64,000 nt of DNA from Dysosmobacter welbionis. GTDB taxonomy: Bacteria; Bacillota; Clostridia; Oscillospirales; Oscillospiraceae. The notes under the pieces were generated by a model. The model ran no database searches and was not told where the DNA came from. It saw nothing but the letters and a program-made list of their open reading frames with translations. Shown one piece after another: positions 9,035 to 18,000 of this stretch. Made by a program: the position numbers and the translations under genes. The stretch is from the NCBI RefSeq assembly GCF_005121165.3, contig NZ_CP034413.3, positions 744,001 to 808,000 of the forward strand. The letters are read 5' to 3'. The first letter of the stretch is position 1; every line of letters begins with the position of its first letter.

Positions 9035-9471
9035 GTTTTCTCTGCCTCGCTCATGTTCAGATACATCCCCATCGTTTTTTCATCGGCACAGGCCGCCCGG
9101 ATCAGTTTGGCCAGCATCATCAAATCGTCGATGTATTGGGAGTACACGCAGAACACATCCTCGTCGGAGTCGAAGTGAAACAGATCCCTGCCGCTGTTGT
9201 TTTTCTCGAACTCCCGGATCACGCCCCGGACCAGCCGCTCCCAGTCTTTGCTGCTGCCAGTCCGTCCCAGCCGGCAGAATTCCTCCACCTGGAACCCGTC
9301 GCTGATCTTCAGCAGGAGGGAGATCGCATAAGGGTGGTGGGGAATGAGAAAAAAGGGCGCGATCTGATCCGGTTTGACCCAGATCTTGAAGGGCGGGCGC
9401 GGGTCGGGGATCCAGGGCAGGATCTCCCATTCCTCCTCCCGCCGATTTCCGTATTGAAAAAGGTCCTTCAC
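9031..9471 (-). CDS. Imm51-like immunity protein
   Basis: A 146-aa protein starting at GTG 9471..9469, which overlaps the upstream stop as GTGA and has AGGAGG seven bases before it. The C-terminal half has the Imm51 pattern: GRTGSSKDWERLVRGVIREF, FDSDEDVFCVYSQ and a closing helix LAKLIRAACADEKT. Imm51 proteins are predicted antidotes of polymorphic toxins. The translation-coupled overlaps on both sides place it firmly in the operon. The family call rests on pattern recall and is moderately sure. Confidence 0.65.
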   Translation of the reverse strand: MKDLFQYGNRREEEWEILPWIPDPRPPFKIWVKPDQIAPFFLIPHHPYAISLLLKISDGFQVEEFCRLGRTGSSKDWERLVRGVIREFEKNNSGRDLFHFDSDEDVFCVYSQYIDDLMMLAKLIRAACADEKTMGMYLNMSEAEKT

Positions 9472-9782
9472 GGCTTCACCTCCTGTTCCAGCTTTTTTCT
9501 GCATTTCTCAATGTGGGCCCGCTTGGCGGCCAGAATCTCCCGCACCGTCTCCGCCTCCATCCGCAGCAGTAGGGCAATTTTCTCCGGGGGCATCCCGTCC
9601 GCCGCCAGCATACAGAGAATCTCCTTCTGCGCGGAGGCTTTGCCGGCCGCGAAGCCGGTATCATAGTCGTAAGACAGCAGGGCAAGGAATTGCTCCGGCG
9701 TCAGAGTGGAAATTAGTCCCTGCTCTCCGTGGCAGATCCTGCTACGAAGTGATTGTACTTCTTCCTGGGATAGTTTAGACAT
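9468..9782 (-). CDS. Small protein with Rpn/transposase-like C-terminal helix-turn-helix
   Basis: A 104-aa protein. Residues 45-85 (YDTGFAAGKASAQKEIL, then GMPPEKIALLLRMEAETVRE) resemble the tail of PD-(D/E)XK Rpn-type recombination-promoting nucleases, where a KG-rich helix leads into a helix-turn-helix. The nuclease domain itself is absent, so this is a stand-alone tail or a remnant. The 3' end overlaps the Imm51-like gene as GTGA. Its role in the array is unclear; it could be a coupled accessory protein. Confidence 0.55.
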   Translation of the reverse strand: MSKLSQEEVQSLRSRICHGEQGLISTLTPEQFLALLSYDYDTGFAAGKASAQKEILCMLAADGMPPEKIALLLRMEAETVREILAAKRAHIEKCRKKLEQEVKP

Positions 9783-9805
9783 GGACTCCCCCCCTTTCCA
9801 GCATA

Positions 9806-10264
9806 TCAGGAACCAATCTGTCCCGCATTTACCGGGCGGAAGATCCTGCGGCCCGCCAGCAGCTCCTCCAGCTTTTTGGCCAACGCCTCCACAATGGCGT
9901 GGCAGGGATTCTCACCCCCCACGATCTCCAGCTTTTGCAGCTCGACACAGTGGAGCGTTCCATAGATGCCCAGCGTGAAGTCTGTCAAGTCAGCAATCAT
10001 TTGGTAGCCCTCCATGTTGCTCACATCGGTCTGGCCCTCTTTGGCGGTCATCAGCCCAATGATCCCCACCGCCACAGTGAAAGCACCGCAGCAGGACTGC
10101 TCGGTCTGCATGCCCAAGCCCATGACAGAGAACATCTTCCGGGTCTCCTCGGACAAATTCAGATGGTAATACTCATTGCAGGCCATGAACACGGCCTCGG
10201 CGCAGGTCAGTTCCGTGCCGATGTGGTAGTGGTTGACCAGTTCATAGAGTTTCATTGTTGCCAT
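9806..10264 (-). CDS. C_GCAxxG_C_C family redox-type protein
   Basis: The 152-aa protein shows the family's cysteine pattern: TCAEAVFMACNEYY near the N-terminus, CCGAFTVAVGIIG in the middle and NPCHAIV near the end. Family members are predicted redox or metal-binding helical proteins, often next to transporters. Here it is embedded in the immunity array, which is unusual for the family. The ATG at 10264 has GGAG six bases upstream; an alternative ATG at 10255 overlaps the NADAR stop as ATGA. Function here is not clear. Confidence 0.7.
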   Translation of the reverse strand: MATMKLYELVNHYHIGTELTCAEAVFMACNEYYHLNLSEETRKMFSVMGLGMQTEQSCCGAFTVAVGIIGLMTAKEGQTDVSNMEGYQMIADLTDFTLGIYGTLHCVELQKLEIVGGENPCHAIVEALAKKLEELLAGRRIFRPVNAGQIGS

Positions 10265-11380
10265 ACCATACTCCAATCGCAAAGCATTTCATTCTGTGTC
10301 ACTCTGCGCAGCTCGTCCCGCACCTCCATCAGCGCAAAGCCCAGCAGGTTTTGTCCGCGCCACTTCATCGGGTCCTGGGCCTCCGGCGAACTGGCCGCGA
10401 GGCGGATGCCCCAGATGGCATCGTAGGGGCTGGCCTCCACCAGCACGCTGTCCCCGGTGGAAAGGAGAAACTCCCGCAGTTCGCGGTTCTGGCTGAATTT
10501 GTGCCAGTTGCCAAGTAGCACAATGGCGTACTTGAACTTGTCCCATACCTTCTGCTCAAAGCCCCGCACCTTGCGGCCCAGGGCCTTGATCTGCTTTTGG
10601 TCGCTGCATTTCAAAATCTGGTCCCGGATCTCTTTGTCGCCGAACAGCTCGGCCTTGGCAGCCATCATGTATTGCTCCATGCAGAGGTAGGGGGCAGCCG
10701 TCGTATAGAAGTCCTCCATCCACCACTGGCTGAGGTAGCTTTTTGTCAGCTGGCCGTCCTGGGAAGGCTGATGGCCCCAGAACAGGCACAGTTCCCGCTT
10801 TCGCCCGGCGGTAAACTCCTGCTGGAGCCACTGGCGGGTGTACTTTGGCCGGCCTTCCGGCTGCCACGCCTCCACCAGGAAGTCACCGTGTACCAGCACT
10901 TCGCCGCTGTCCTCGTCCTCCCACCAGCCCTTCCAGGTTACCGGCTCGGGAAAGAGGGCGCGGTATTCCGTCCGCTCCTCCGGGGAGAGGGTGTCCAGCC
11001 AATCGCCAAATCGGTATATGTAATCCTCCCATAGCCCATGCGCCAGCCAATGGAGTATCGCTCGATCTCCGGGAAGGCCATCCAAGGGGGAGGCATGATT
11101 TTCTTATCTTGTAGTGCCATAGGGTTGTCCTTTCCTGTTAGAAACTGTCGAAGTTCTTCTCTCACATCCAGCGGAGCGCCGTCCAGGGATGTGATCTGTG
11201 CCAACTCTGTTTCCGTCAGATTTTTCAGGAAAATGCAGTATTCATCTGGGTGGCCCCCACAAGCTCCATTTTAGGCATCTCGATCTGCTGTGGGTCGGTG
11301 ATCCGCAGACAAGGCTCTTCCGTTGCCCAAAACCGGGTCAGAGTAAAAACTTGGCCGTTGAAAATAACTTTCTGTTCCAT
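10252..11380 (-). pseudogene. NADAR-domain protein gene broken by two frameshifts
   Basis: The NADAR (YbiA-like) domain is intact in the last 200 codons: LCLFWGHQPSQDG, YLCMEQYMMAAKAELFGD, ASPYDAIWGIRLAAS, WRGQNLLGFALMEVRDEL. Its N-terminal partner is spread over three frames. MEQKVIFNGQVFTLTRFW starts at ATG 11380 (GGAGG upstream) and shifts near 11250 to PDEYCIFLKNLTETELAQ. A second shift near 11027 separates IGWRMGYG from EDYIYRFGDWLDTL, where GGGAGG would need one more G. NADAR enzymes act on ADP-ribose derivatives and some reverse guanine ADP-ribosylation by DarT-type toxins. Either a decaying gene or assembly indels; a 277-aa product from a downstream start remains possible. Confidence 0.65.
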
Positions 11381-11382
11381 CC

Positions 11383-11982
11383 TCATCCCTCCTGTAACTT
11401 CTTCAGCAGCTTCACGATCCGCTCCCGATTCTTTGCGGTTTTCATGAAGGCGGGGAGATGATCGGCCTGAGTCTTTTTCGCTCTTCCCAGCGGCTTTTCC
11501 CGCAGGTCGGCGCTGAGATAGTCGATCAGATAGGCAAGGTGCTCCCGGTTGAGTGCCCAGGCCGGTTTGCCCTGGAAGGAGGTCAAAAACCACAGTTCCA
11601 GGCCGAAATAAGGTTCTCGTCCGTCCTGAATCTCAGCAGTGTAGGAAAATGCTTCAGCTGTTTTATGAACTTCTCCCGACATGGTTGTCCCACAATAGGG
11701 ACAGGCCACATGGAGAACAGAAAAGTGCTGCTTTTCCTCATCTTCAATATCCACCCGATAGTATCTTCCGCAGTTTTTGCACTGGTTATGGACATCGTAG
11801 CGGTAGATCGTCCGGTCACGGGTCTCCTGATGGCCGCAGCTCAGGCACCGGAAATAGGCGTTGTCATCATCCGCTGTCACCATACCTGCGCCGTGGCACT
11901 TGGGGCATTTCACCTGAATGCCGGAGGTCAGGGCGTTGTATGCACTGTATGTAAAGTAGGGTTCATCAACAATTCGGCTCAT
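11383..11982 (-). CDS. Zinc-ribbon protein, immunity-array member
   Basis: A 199-aa protein with three CxxC knuckle pairs in the first half: KCPKCHGAG paired with RCLSCGHQE, QCKNCGRYY, and ACPYCGTTM. A C-terminal domain follows (ELWFLTSFQGKPAWALN, LPAFMKTAKNRERIVKLLKK). It probably binds zinc; the C-terminus ends in a basic helix that could contact nucleic acid. The start at 11982 is preferred over 11994, where the ribosome site would touch the ATG. I know no named family for the C-terminal part. It ends two bases before the NADAR gene start, so the two are probably co-translated. Confidence 0.6.
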   Translation of the reverse strand: MSRIVDEPYFTYSAYNALTSGIQVKCPKCHGAGMVTADDDNAYFRCLSCGHQETRDRTIYRYDVHNQCKNCGRYYRVDIEDEEKQHFSVLHVACPYCGTTMSGEVHKTAEAFSYTAEIQDGREPYFGLELWFLTSFQGKPAWALNREHLAYLIDYLSADLREKPLGRAKKTQADHLPAFMKTAKNRERIVKLLKKLQEG

Positions 11983-12004
11983 GCGCCCGCACATTCCTTT
12001 CTAT

Positions 12005-12565
12005 CTAAGGCCCGGCGGACAGCGTTTTCTTCATGTCTGCCAAGCCTTTTTCATCTAACCCGTATGCCTGCTCAATCAAAGTCCCATACCGATCCGCATA
12101 CTGCGAGAACTCTGCTTCACAGTGCAAATCATACAGCAACAGGCAGCCGTTGTGGAATACAACAGGGTCGGGCTCCGCTTTTCCTTCCTCCTCTGCTACC
12201 AGACGAAGCACCTCATCGGCAATGGCAAGCCGCTCTGATCTGCCTTTGAGCTTTGATAATGCCATTCGTACAAAGGCGGCAATCACCTCCTGTTCCTGTA
12301 GGGCAATCGCGGTCAGTTCTTTCTGAACCAAGAGGAGGGCTTTTTCATCCCACATCTCGGCGCTGCGTAGAAGATCCGCCACCAGCGTTCTTCTGTTGAG
12401 ATCCCGATTTTCCCAGGAACCAAGCTCCAGTAGCAGATCTCTTTGCTTTACCTGATCCGGTTCGCGGCTCCAATCAAACAGCCTTGCCCGAAAAATCTGG
12501 TAGGCTGACATCAGTTCCAACCACGCCGGGCTGTGATCCTTGCCGAACTCTATCATGCTTCTCAT
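12005..12565 (-). CDS. Hypothetical helical protein, immunity-array member
   Basis: A protein of about 186 aa, almost wholly alpha-helical by composition (LLLVQKELTAIALQEQEV, RLAIADEVLRLVAEEEG). No family is recognised. The open frame begins with TTG at 12574, overlapping the stop of the LRR-like gene. The first ATG is at 12565 and another at 12556, so the start is uncertain by a few codons. The ribosome site is only the GAGG in the upstream gene's end, which suggests translational coupling. Confidence 0.55.
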   Translation of the reverse strand: MRSMIEFGKDHSPAWLELMSAYQIFRARLFDWSREPDQVKQRDLLLELGSWENRDLNRRTLVADLLRSAEMWDEKALLLVQKELTAIALQEQEVIAAFVRMALSKLKGRSERLAIADEVLRLVAEEEGKAEPDPVVFHNGCLLLYDLHCEAEFSQYADRYGTLIEQAYGLDEKGLADMKKTLSAGP

Positions 12566-12570
12566 TTTCC

Positions 12571-14052
12571 TCAAAAATCCCGCAGCTGCTCAAACTTCTC
12601 AATCAGGGCATCTTTTTGGAGTGTGTTGTCCGGCAGTGCGTCCAGAATCCCCCGCAGGGCCATGTAAATTTCATCCCGCTCCTCGGTTTCGATAAAGCCC
12701 ATCTTGTTGAAGGTCTGGGTGTATGCTGCAACCGCATCCAGCGCCTGGGCCTGGGCGTCCTCGCCCGGCTCAGCGGCCAGTTTCATCAATTGGGAGCGGG
12801 TCTTGCGGTATTGATTGGCTGCCTTTCTCGCGGCACTGACAGGAATATGCTCCGCACCGTCCCAGCCCCGGAAGGGATTGCCCAGGTTTTGCGCCAGCCA
12901 CTCCGGTTTCCGGGGCTTGGTGATCCGCAGGTCCATTCCCGCCTTACCTTTCCAGAGCTGCTTTGCCGCTTTTGCTGCCGTCTCCGGCAGGCTGGTCATC
13001 CAGAACCAGCGAAGCTCCGGCATCTGCTCCGGGGTGGGGATGTCGTCCGCCCCGAAGCCGAACAGGTCGAAGGTGGAAAGGTGCGTCAGCTCCCGGAACT
13101 CTCGCACAGCAGAGAAGTTTTGCAGATTTCCCGGCGCGCCCCAGAGCCTCAGCTCCTTCAGGTGGGGATGGACAGCAGCCAGTCCGCTCAGATCAAAATC
13201 TTTCAGCTGGATGCCATGCAGTTCCAATAGGTTCGGCAGTTCCGTGTGCGGGCGGTATTCCCCGATAAATTGGAGGGTCAGACCGCTGCCATCTTCGGGG
13301 GCATGGATGGTACAGGCGTCCGGCCCCTTGTTCTGGAACAGGAGCTGCTCTGTATCCTCACTCAGCCACAGTTCCTGAAGGCCTGTCATGTCCAACATCA
13401 GCTTTCTGATGCTGGTGCCCCGCAGATCAAGTGTCCTCTGACCGTGGTCCAGCAAAGTCAGTTCATCAACGAAGGGGGTTCCCCGCAAAAACTCCAGCAG
13501 ATCCGGGTGCCACCGCTGGCAGATGAGGTCGGAGAGGCAGGGCAGCGCCTTTAGTTCCAGCGCCGAATCGAATGGCTCGTGCTGGTCCATGATCCGATGG
13601 CTGCTGACCTTCACCGGGATACCGCCGATCTCTGTCACCCCGTCGCTCTCCGTGGCCTCCTTGAAGGCCCGCCGCCGCTTTTCCGGGATGGCTTGCCACC
13701 GGATCTGGAGGTACACATCATAACCGTCATTCCAGCCGCCGTAGGAGCGGCAGGGCTGGTCGGTGAAGGGCGGCAGGGTACCCACCAGCGTGTACTGGGG
13801 CGGGACCTCCACCGGCACCCGCAGCAGATGAAGGTCACGGGACCAGTACATGAAATCTATGTAGAGCGGGCGGAGATGAGGCAGTTCCTCCGCAGTCAGA
13901 GGGGCGTCACCTGCCCAGTCCAGAGAGAGGATCACTGCCCAGGACTCCCTGCTCACCGTGTCCGGCGGCGCGATATAGGCCACCTGGCAGGCGGTGTAGC
14001 ATTTCAAGTATCGATTGTAGACTGTATAGACCCCTCCGGCTTGTGCTTTCAT
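12571..14052 (-). CDS. LRR-like protein of the immunity array
   Basis: The 493-aa protein starts at ATG 14052 with GGGGGAGG seven bases before. Residues 1-90 form a small beta domain (GGVYTVYNRYLKCYTACQVAYI). Residues 190-380 show degenerate leucine-rich repeats (LDLRGTSIRKLMLDMTGLQE, HPHLKELRLWGAP, LTHLSTFDLFGFG). The C-terminus is helical and charged. LRR arrays bind proteins, so toxin capture is a reasonable guess. I recall similar proteins from gut Firmicutes only as hypotheticals. The following gene on the transcript couples to it by overlap. Confidence 0.65.
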   Translation of the reverse strand: MKAQAGGVYTVYNRYLKCYTACQVAYIAPPDTVSRESWAVILSLDWAGDAPLTAEELPHLRPLYIDFMYWSRDLHLLRVPVEVPPQYTLVGTLPPFTDQPCRSYGGWNDGYDVYLQIRWQAIPEKRRRAFKEATESDGVTEIGGIPVKVSSHRIMDQHEPFDSALELKALPCLSDLICQRWHPDLLEFLRGTPFVDELTLLDHGQRTLDLRGTSIRKLMLDMTGLQELWLSEDTEQLLFQNKGPDACTIHAPEDGSGLTLQFIGEYRPHTELPNLLELHGIQLKDFDLSGLAAVHPHLKELRLWGAPGNLQNFSAVREFRELTHLSTFDLFGFGADDIPTPEQMPELRWFWMTSLPETAAKAAKQLWKGKAGMDLRITKPRKPEWLAQNLGNPFRGWDGAEHIPVSAARKAANQYRKTRSQLMKLAAEPGEDAQAQALDAVAAYTQTFNKMGFIETEERDEIYMALRGILDALPDNTLQKDALIEKFEQLRDF

Positions 14053-14074
14053 ACCTGTGCCTCCCCCTGATAGC

Positions 14075-15034
14075 TTATAGTCCTATTCTCTGCCAGCCGT
14101 CCAGTCGCTCCTGCACCCCGTCGATCCTCCAGCCCTCGCCCACACGCTTCATGAGGAAGCGGCGGACAAAGCCGGTGTTTTTCTCTCTGGTGTAGATGTA
14201 GAGCTTGTTTCGGGTGATCTGCTCCGCGTCCAGGAACTGCTCTCCCTTGTAGGTGCCCTGGGCGCTGTACGAGAGGCCCAGGGGTCGGAAGCCCATACGG
14301 GGCTTTTCGCTCACATACTTCTCCCAGATCACCAGCAGGCGGGGCACAGCCTCAGCATCTTCAAACCCGGCCTGTTCCATGTACTGCTCCCATTCTGTCA
14401 TTTCAGCAAAGAAGGCAGACAACACCCTGCGGCATTCCACCGCCGCCTGTTCGTCCAGCTGGACGGGCTTTTTGCCCTTTTCCCGCTGGATTTGAGAGAA
14501 GTATTCCATCTGCTCCTTGGTGAACTGCACATGGGCCACCGGCTCGATGCGGTTGTTGCCGGCGATGGCCAGCAGACCCTCGTATGTAACGGCGGTATGG
14601 TCGATCTGGATGTGGGAGAGCTTGGGAATGGAGGCCGCCTGGAGCAAACCGGCGTCGTCCAACCCGGTGCGGTTGAGGGTGAGAAGGTCCAGCTTGCAGC
14701 TTTGCAGGGCGGACAGACCGCTGCCGTGGATGGCGGCGTTGCCGTCCAACAGCAGATAGCGCAGCTTGGGCATAGCGAAAAAAACGGGGAAACAGGCGTC
14801 AGTGAGTGCGCCGTCTTCCACGCCGAAGTTGACCATGCTTTTGTGTTCGGCGAAGGGGGCAAGCAGTTCATCCGTCACCGGATAGCCTTTCACATGGAAG
14901 CCTACCAGGGTGTAACCAGCCAGCCGTTCCATGAGGGCCAAGGTCAGCTCCGGGATCTCAAACTTCTTCTCTCCATCCAGGGTCAGGACACCGTTTTCCC
15001 AGTCCGCTGTCCGCGCCCGTTTCGGCCATTCCAT
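14075..15034 (-). CDS. LRR-like plus NTF2-fold immunity protein
   Basis: A 319-aa protein. Residues 30-165 hold LRR-like repeats (MPKLRYLLLDGNAAI, LDLLTLNRTGLDDAGL, IPKLSHIQIDHTAVT). The C-terminal 100 residues match an NTF2-fold immunity domain (GLSYSAQGTYKGEQF, RRFLMKRVGEGWRIDGVQ). NTF2-fold domains are known antidotes of polymorphic toxins. The start ATG has GGGGG with normal spacing. The gene lies between the 1072-aa fusion and the 493-aa LRR-like gene, with 14- and 22-base gaps. Confidence 0.7.
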   Translation of the reverse strand: MEWPKRARTADWENGVLTLDGEKKFEIPELTLALMERLAGYTLVGFHVKGYPVTDELLAPFAEHKSMVNFGVEDGALTDACFPVFFAMPKLRYLLLDGNAAIHGSGLSALQSCKLDLLTLNRTGLDDAGLLQAASIPKLSHIQIDHTAVTYEGLLAIAGNNRIEPVAHVQFTKEQMEYFSQIQREKGKKPVQLDEQAAVECRRVLSAFFAEMTEWEQYMEQAGFEDAEAVPRLLVIWEKYVSEKPRMGFRPLGLSYSAQGTYKGEQFLDAEQITRNKLYIYTREKNTGFVRRFLMKRVGEGWRIDGVQERLDGWQRIGL

Positions 15035-15048
15035 AGCTGCTTACCCCC

Positions 15049-18000
15049 TTACGCCTGTTCCTGGTAGCTGGCTTCAATGTCGATGAAGCGCACGTACACG
15101 GCGCAGACTTCTCCCTTTGCGTCATAGCCGAAGTAGACGGGATAGTAGCCGTCACCCCAGCCGGAAGCGAAGATAGGCAGATTGCAGTCCGTGTCCGGCA
15201 CCGTCCAGTTGAGCCAGTCGCCGTGGCTCAACTGATATTTGGGACAGGCTTTGGCGTTTTCCTCCAGCAAGTCACAGAACAGGTCGTTGTACGGATCAAT
15301 GTCCGGGTCTTCCTCCAGCCGCTTGGCCCAGTATGTTTTGAAGGCCGCCTGGGTCTGGATGTCCGCAACACAGCCCATCCCGGCGTCTACGCCAAAGCCA
15401 AAATAACCGTCCTCATCCAGTTCCTCGTCCAGATCCTCTTTGCCCGTCATCCCCAACTCATAGCGGACAGGCTTTTCCCGGCTGACCTCCACCTTGACGC
15501 AGGCGTAGCGGTCGCCGTATTTTTCACTGGGCACCACGCAGATCTTCACGGGATAAGTTCCGGCAGGGATCGTCTGTATAAAGGGCGGTGTATCCTCCAG
15601 CTCCACCAGCGGATCGCAGGCAAAGATCGTTCCGCTGGGAAAATGGACGGCGCCGATGTCCAGCACATCCACTTCCCTATTCCCAATCACTTTCTCTGTG
15701 AAATGAGCGTCCAGGTCTGTTTTGCAGGCCAGTTTGTCTTTGATGGATTCATATTTGTTCAGCCATTGTGTTGCAGGCATTTCGATTTCTCCTTTCTTTT
15801 CCAGCGGTATCCGGACGATGGGCCGGTAAAAGTCATAGTTGCCGTTCAGTGCATTATCCTCCTGCACTTCCGGCTTGCAGTGGGGCGAGCAGGGCAGGAA
15901 ACCAAGGAACGGTCCCAGCCCGCCGCAGATATTGCACCCGCCGTCGCCGCCGCAGGTGGTGAGCCTGTCAGCCTGTACCACTTCCCGCATATAGGGATCG
16001 TAGGCGATGGACAGGCCGAAGAAGTTGGGTTCCTCCATGTCATAGGGCCGGTTCTCATCCTCATCCATGTCCTCAAACCAGTGCAGACGCATGGAGTAGT
16101 CTAACCCATCTCCCCATGGAAACAGGGTCCGACATCCGCCGCCACACAGGTAGGCCCACTCGTCCGCCGTGGGCAGGGAGAAACCCTGTTTTTGCAGCCG
16201 GTTTTGAAAGTCCGGATAGTCTACCTCGTGATAGAGGCTTGCCTGCCAGCTGTCGCCATCCCGCTCGAAACGGGCACGGCCTACCAGAGTAAGACTGTTC
16301 CTGTCAGTCAAAGCGAATTGGCGAAAATCTTCCAACCATTCCGGGCGCAGCCGTGGGTCATCCAGCTTGACCGGCTCCCAGTTGATCTCCTCCAGCTCCC
16401 GGCCCACCAGCATGGGGCCGATGGCCGCCCGCCGGACAGGGGCCATGCTCTCTCCAATGAGTTCTGTCGGGTCTCGCTCCATTTCCCATTCCCGGAACAG
16501 GTACTCCAATTCCTCGCGGCTTTCCTGATTCAGTCCTGCGGCAAACTGTTCCCAGCCCAGTATGACGGTATCGCCGGGGACAAAGACGAACTCCCGGCCA
16601 TCTTTTTTGAAGATTCCGGTGGTGCAGTGCTGTCCCCAGCGGCCAAAGTGCTCCATCCGCACAAAATCCAGGCGATACTGTGCTGCCAGCCGCTCCATTA
16701 TGGGCCGCTTTTCCTCCGGGGAGAGTCGGTCAAACTGAGGGCGAAGCAGGAGGCTTTCGGTATCGGAAATGCTGTTTGCGCCATCCTTCGGCGGCTCTGG
16801 TTCTTCGCCCGCAAGAAAGATGGGCAGATTCGGGTACACTTCTTTGTACTCTCGCCAAGGTTCTAGCTTTTTGGGCTTGTTTGCCGTCCGAAGAAAACCC
16901 CAGAAGTCGATGGGATAACGAAACACCGGCCCGACCCTATCCCGCCGGGTGACGATGACCACTGTGCCATCGGTGAGTATTCCAATGTGCTGCATTTTCT
17001 CCCCGCCGAACATTCCCGGACGGATACGCAGCACTTCACGGGTGTTCATGTTGATGAGCTGGGCAAAGTCATCGGAGAGGATTTCGCCGTTTCCCTGCAC
17101 CAGCAACCAGTCCCCGGTAAACCAGCGAAGTTTCAGCTCCTCGCCCAGGCCGGGCAGAGGGGCGATGCGACACCGCCCGGTGTCCATGTCCAGTTCCAGC
17201 AGGCATTCTTCCATCCGCCACTTGCCACTGACAGAGTGTATCATATAGATACAGTTGGTGCCGGGAACGGGAACGGCCTCGGAGAGATGGTCGTATCCAT
17301 CCAGAGAGAAGGTGTGTTTTGTTACCTTGCCGTTTTCCCAGCGGTAGATCTGTCCCTTGTACCACTCGTTGGAAAAGTAGACCCGGCCCAGCCCGTCTGT
17401 CACGATGCCACAATGGTATTTGGTGCTCCATCCATCTTCCGGCAGGGGCCAGTTTTTCACATCCTGACAGGTGCCCCGGTCGGTGAGTTCAATCCGTGTG
17501 GCATTGGTGGGATCGCCCACCCAGAGGGAGTTTCCCACCCACCGGAGAGAATGGGGCGCCCCCTCGTATCCGATGGGAGAAGGCTCAAAAAAATTAAGTG
17601 TACTGGGGTTTTTGCCAAGCAACACCTTTCCGATCTGCCCGCTTGCAGAGGCTCCGGAGGCGGCATACACTCCGGCTTGATCCGAATAGGCGAGGTGCCC
17701 GAACTGGTACAGGCTCTTGGAGCGGGTCACTTTTGGCGGGCGGCAGCGCAGATCTGCCACACAGCCGTATTTCCATTCCTCCGAATGGCTGCTTTTCCAT
17801 TCTCCCGCTGCAAAGTCTCCTGCCAGAGAGTTGAAGAAATAATCGTACTCATCTTGGAGTATGTATTCCTCGCAAGGCATCAGCTTCCCAGGGTCCTGCT
17901 CCTTGGCATGGTCGCCCCATTTTCGTCCTTGCTGTTTCATCAGGTGACAATATTGCCCCTGCTTTTTGCAGTAGCGTTCCCATCCGCTGCGTTCTTCCGC

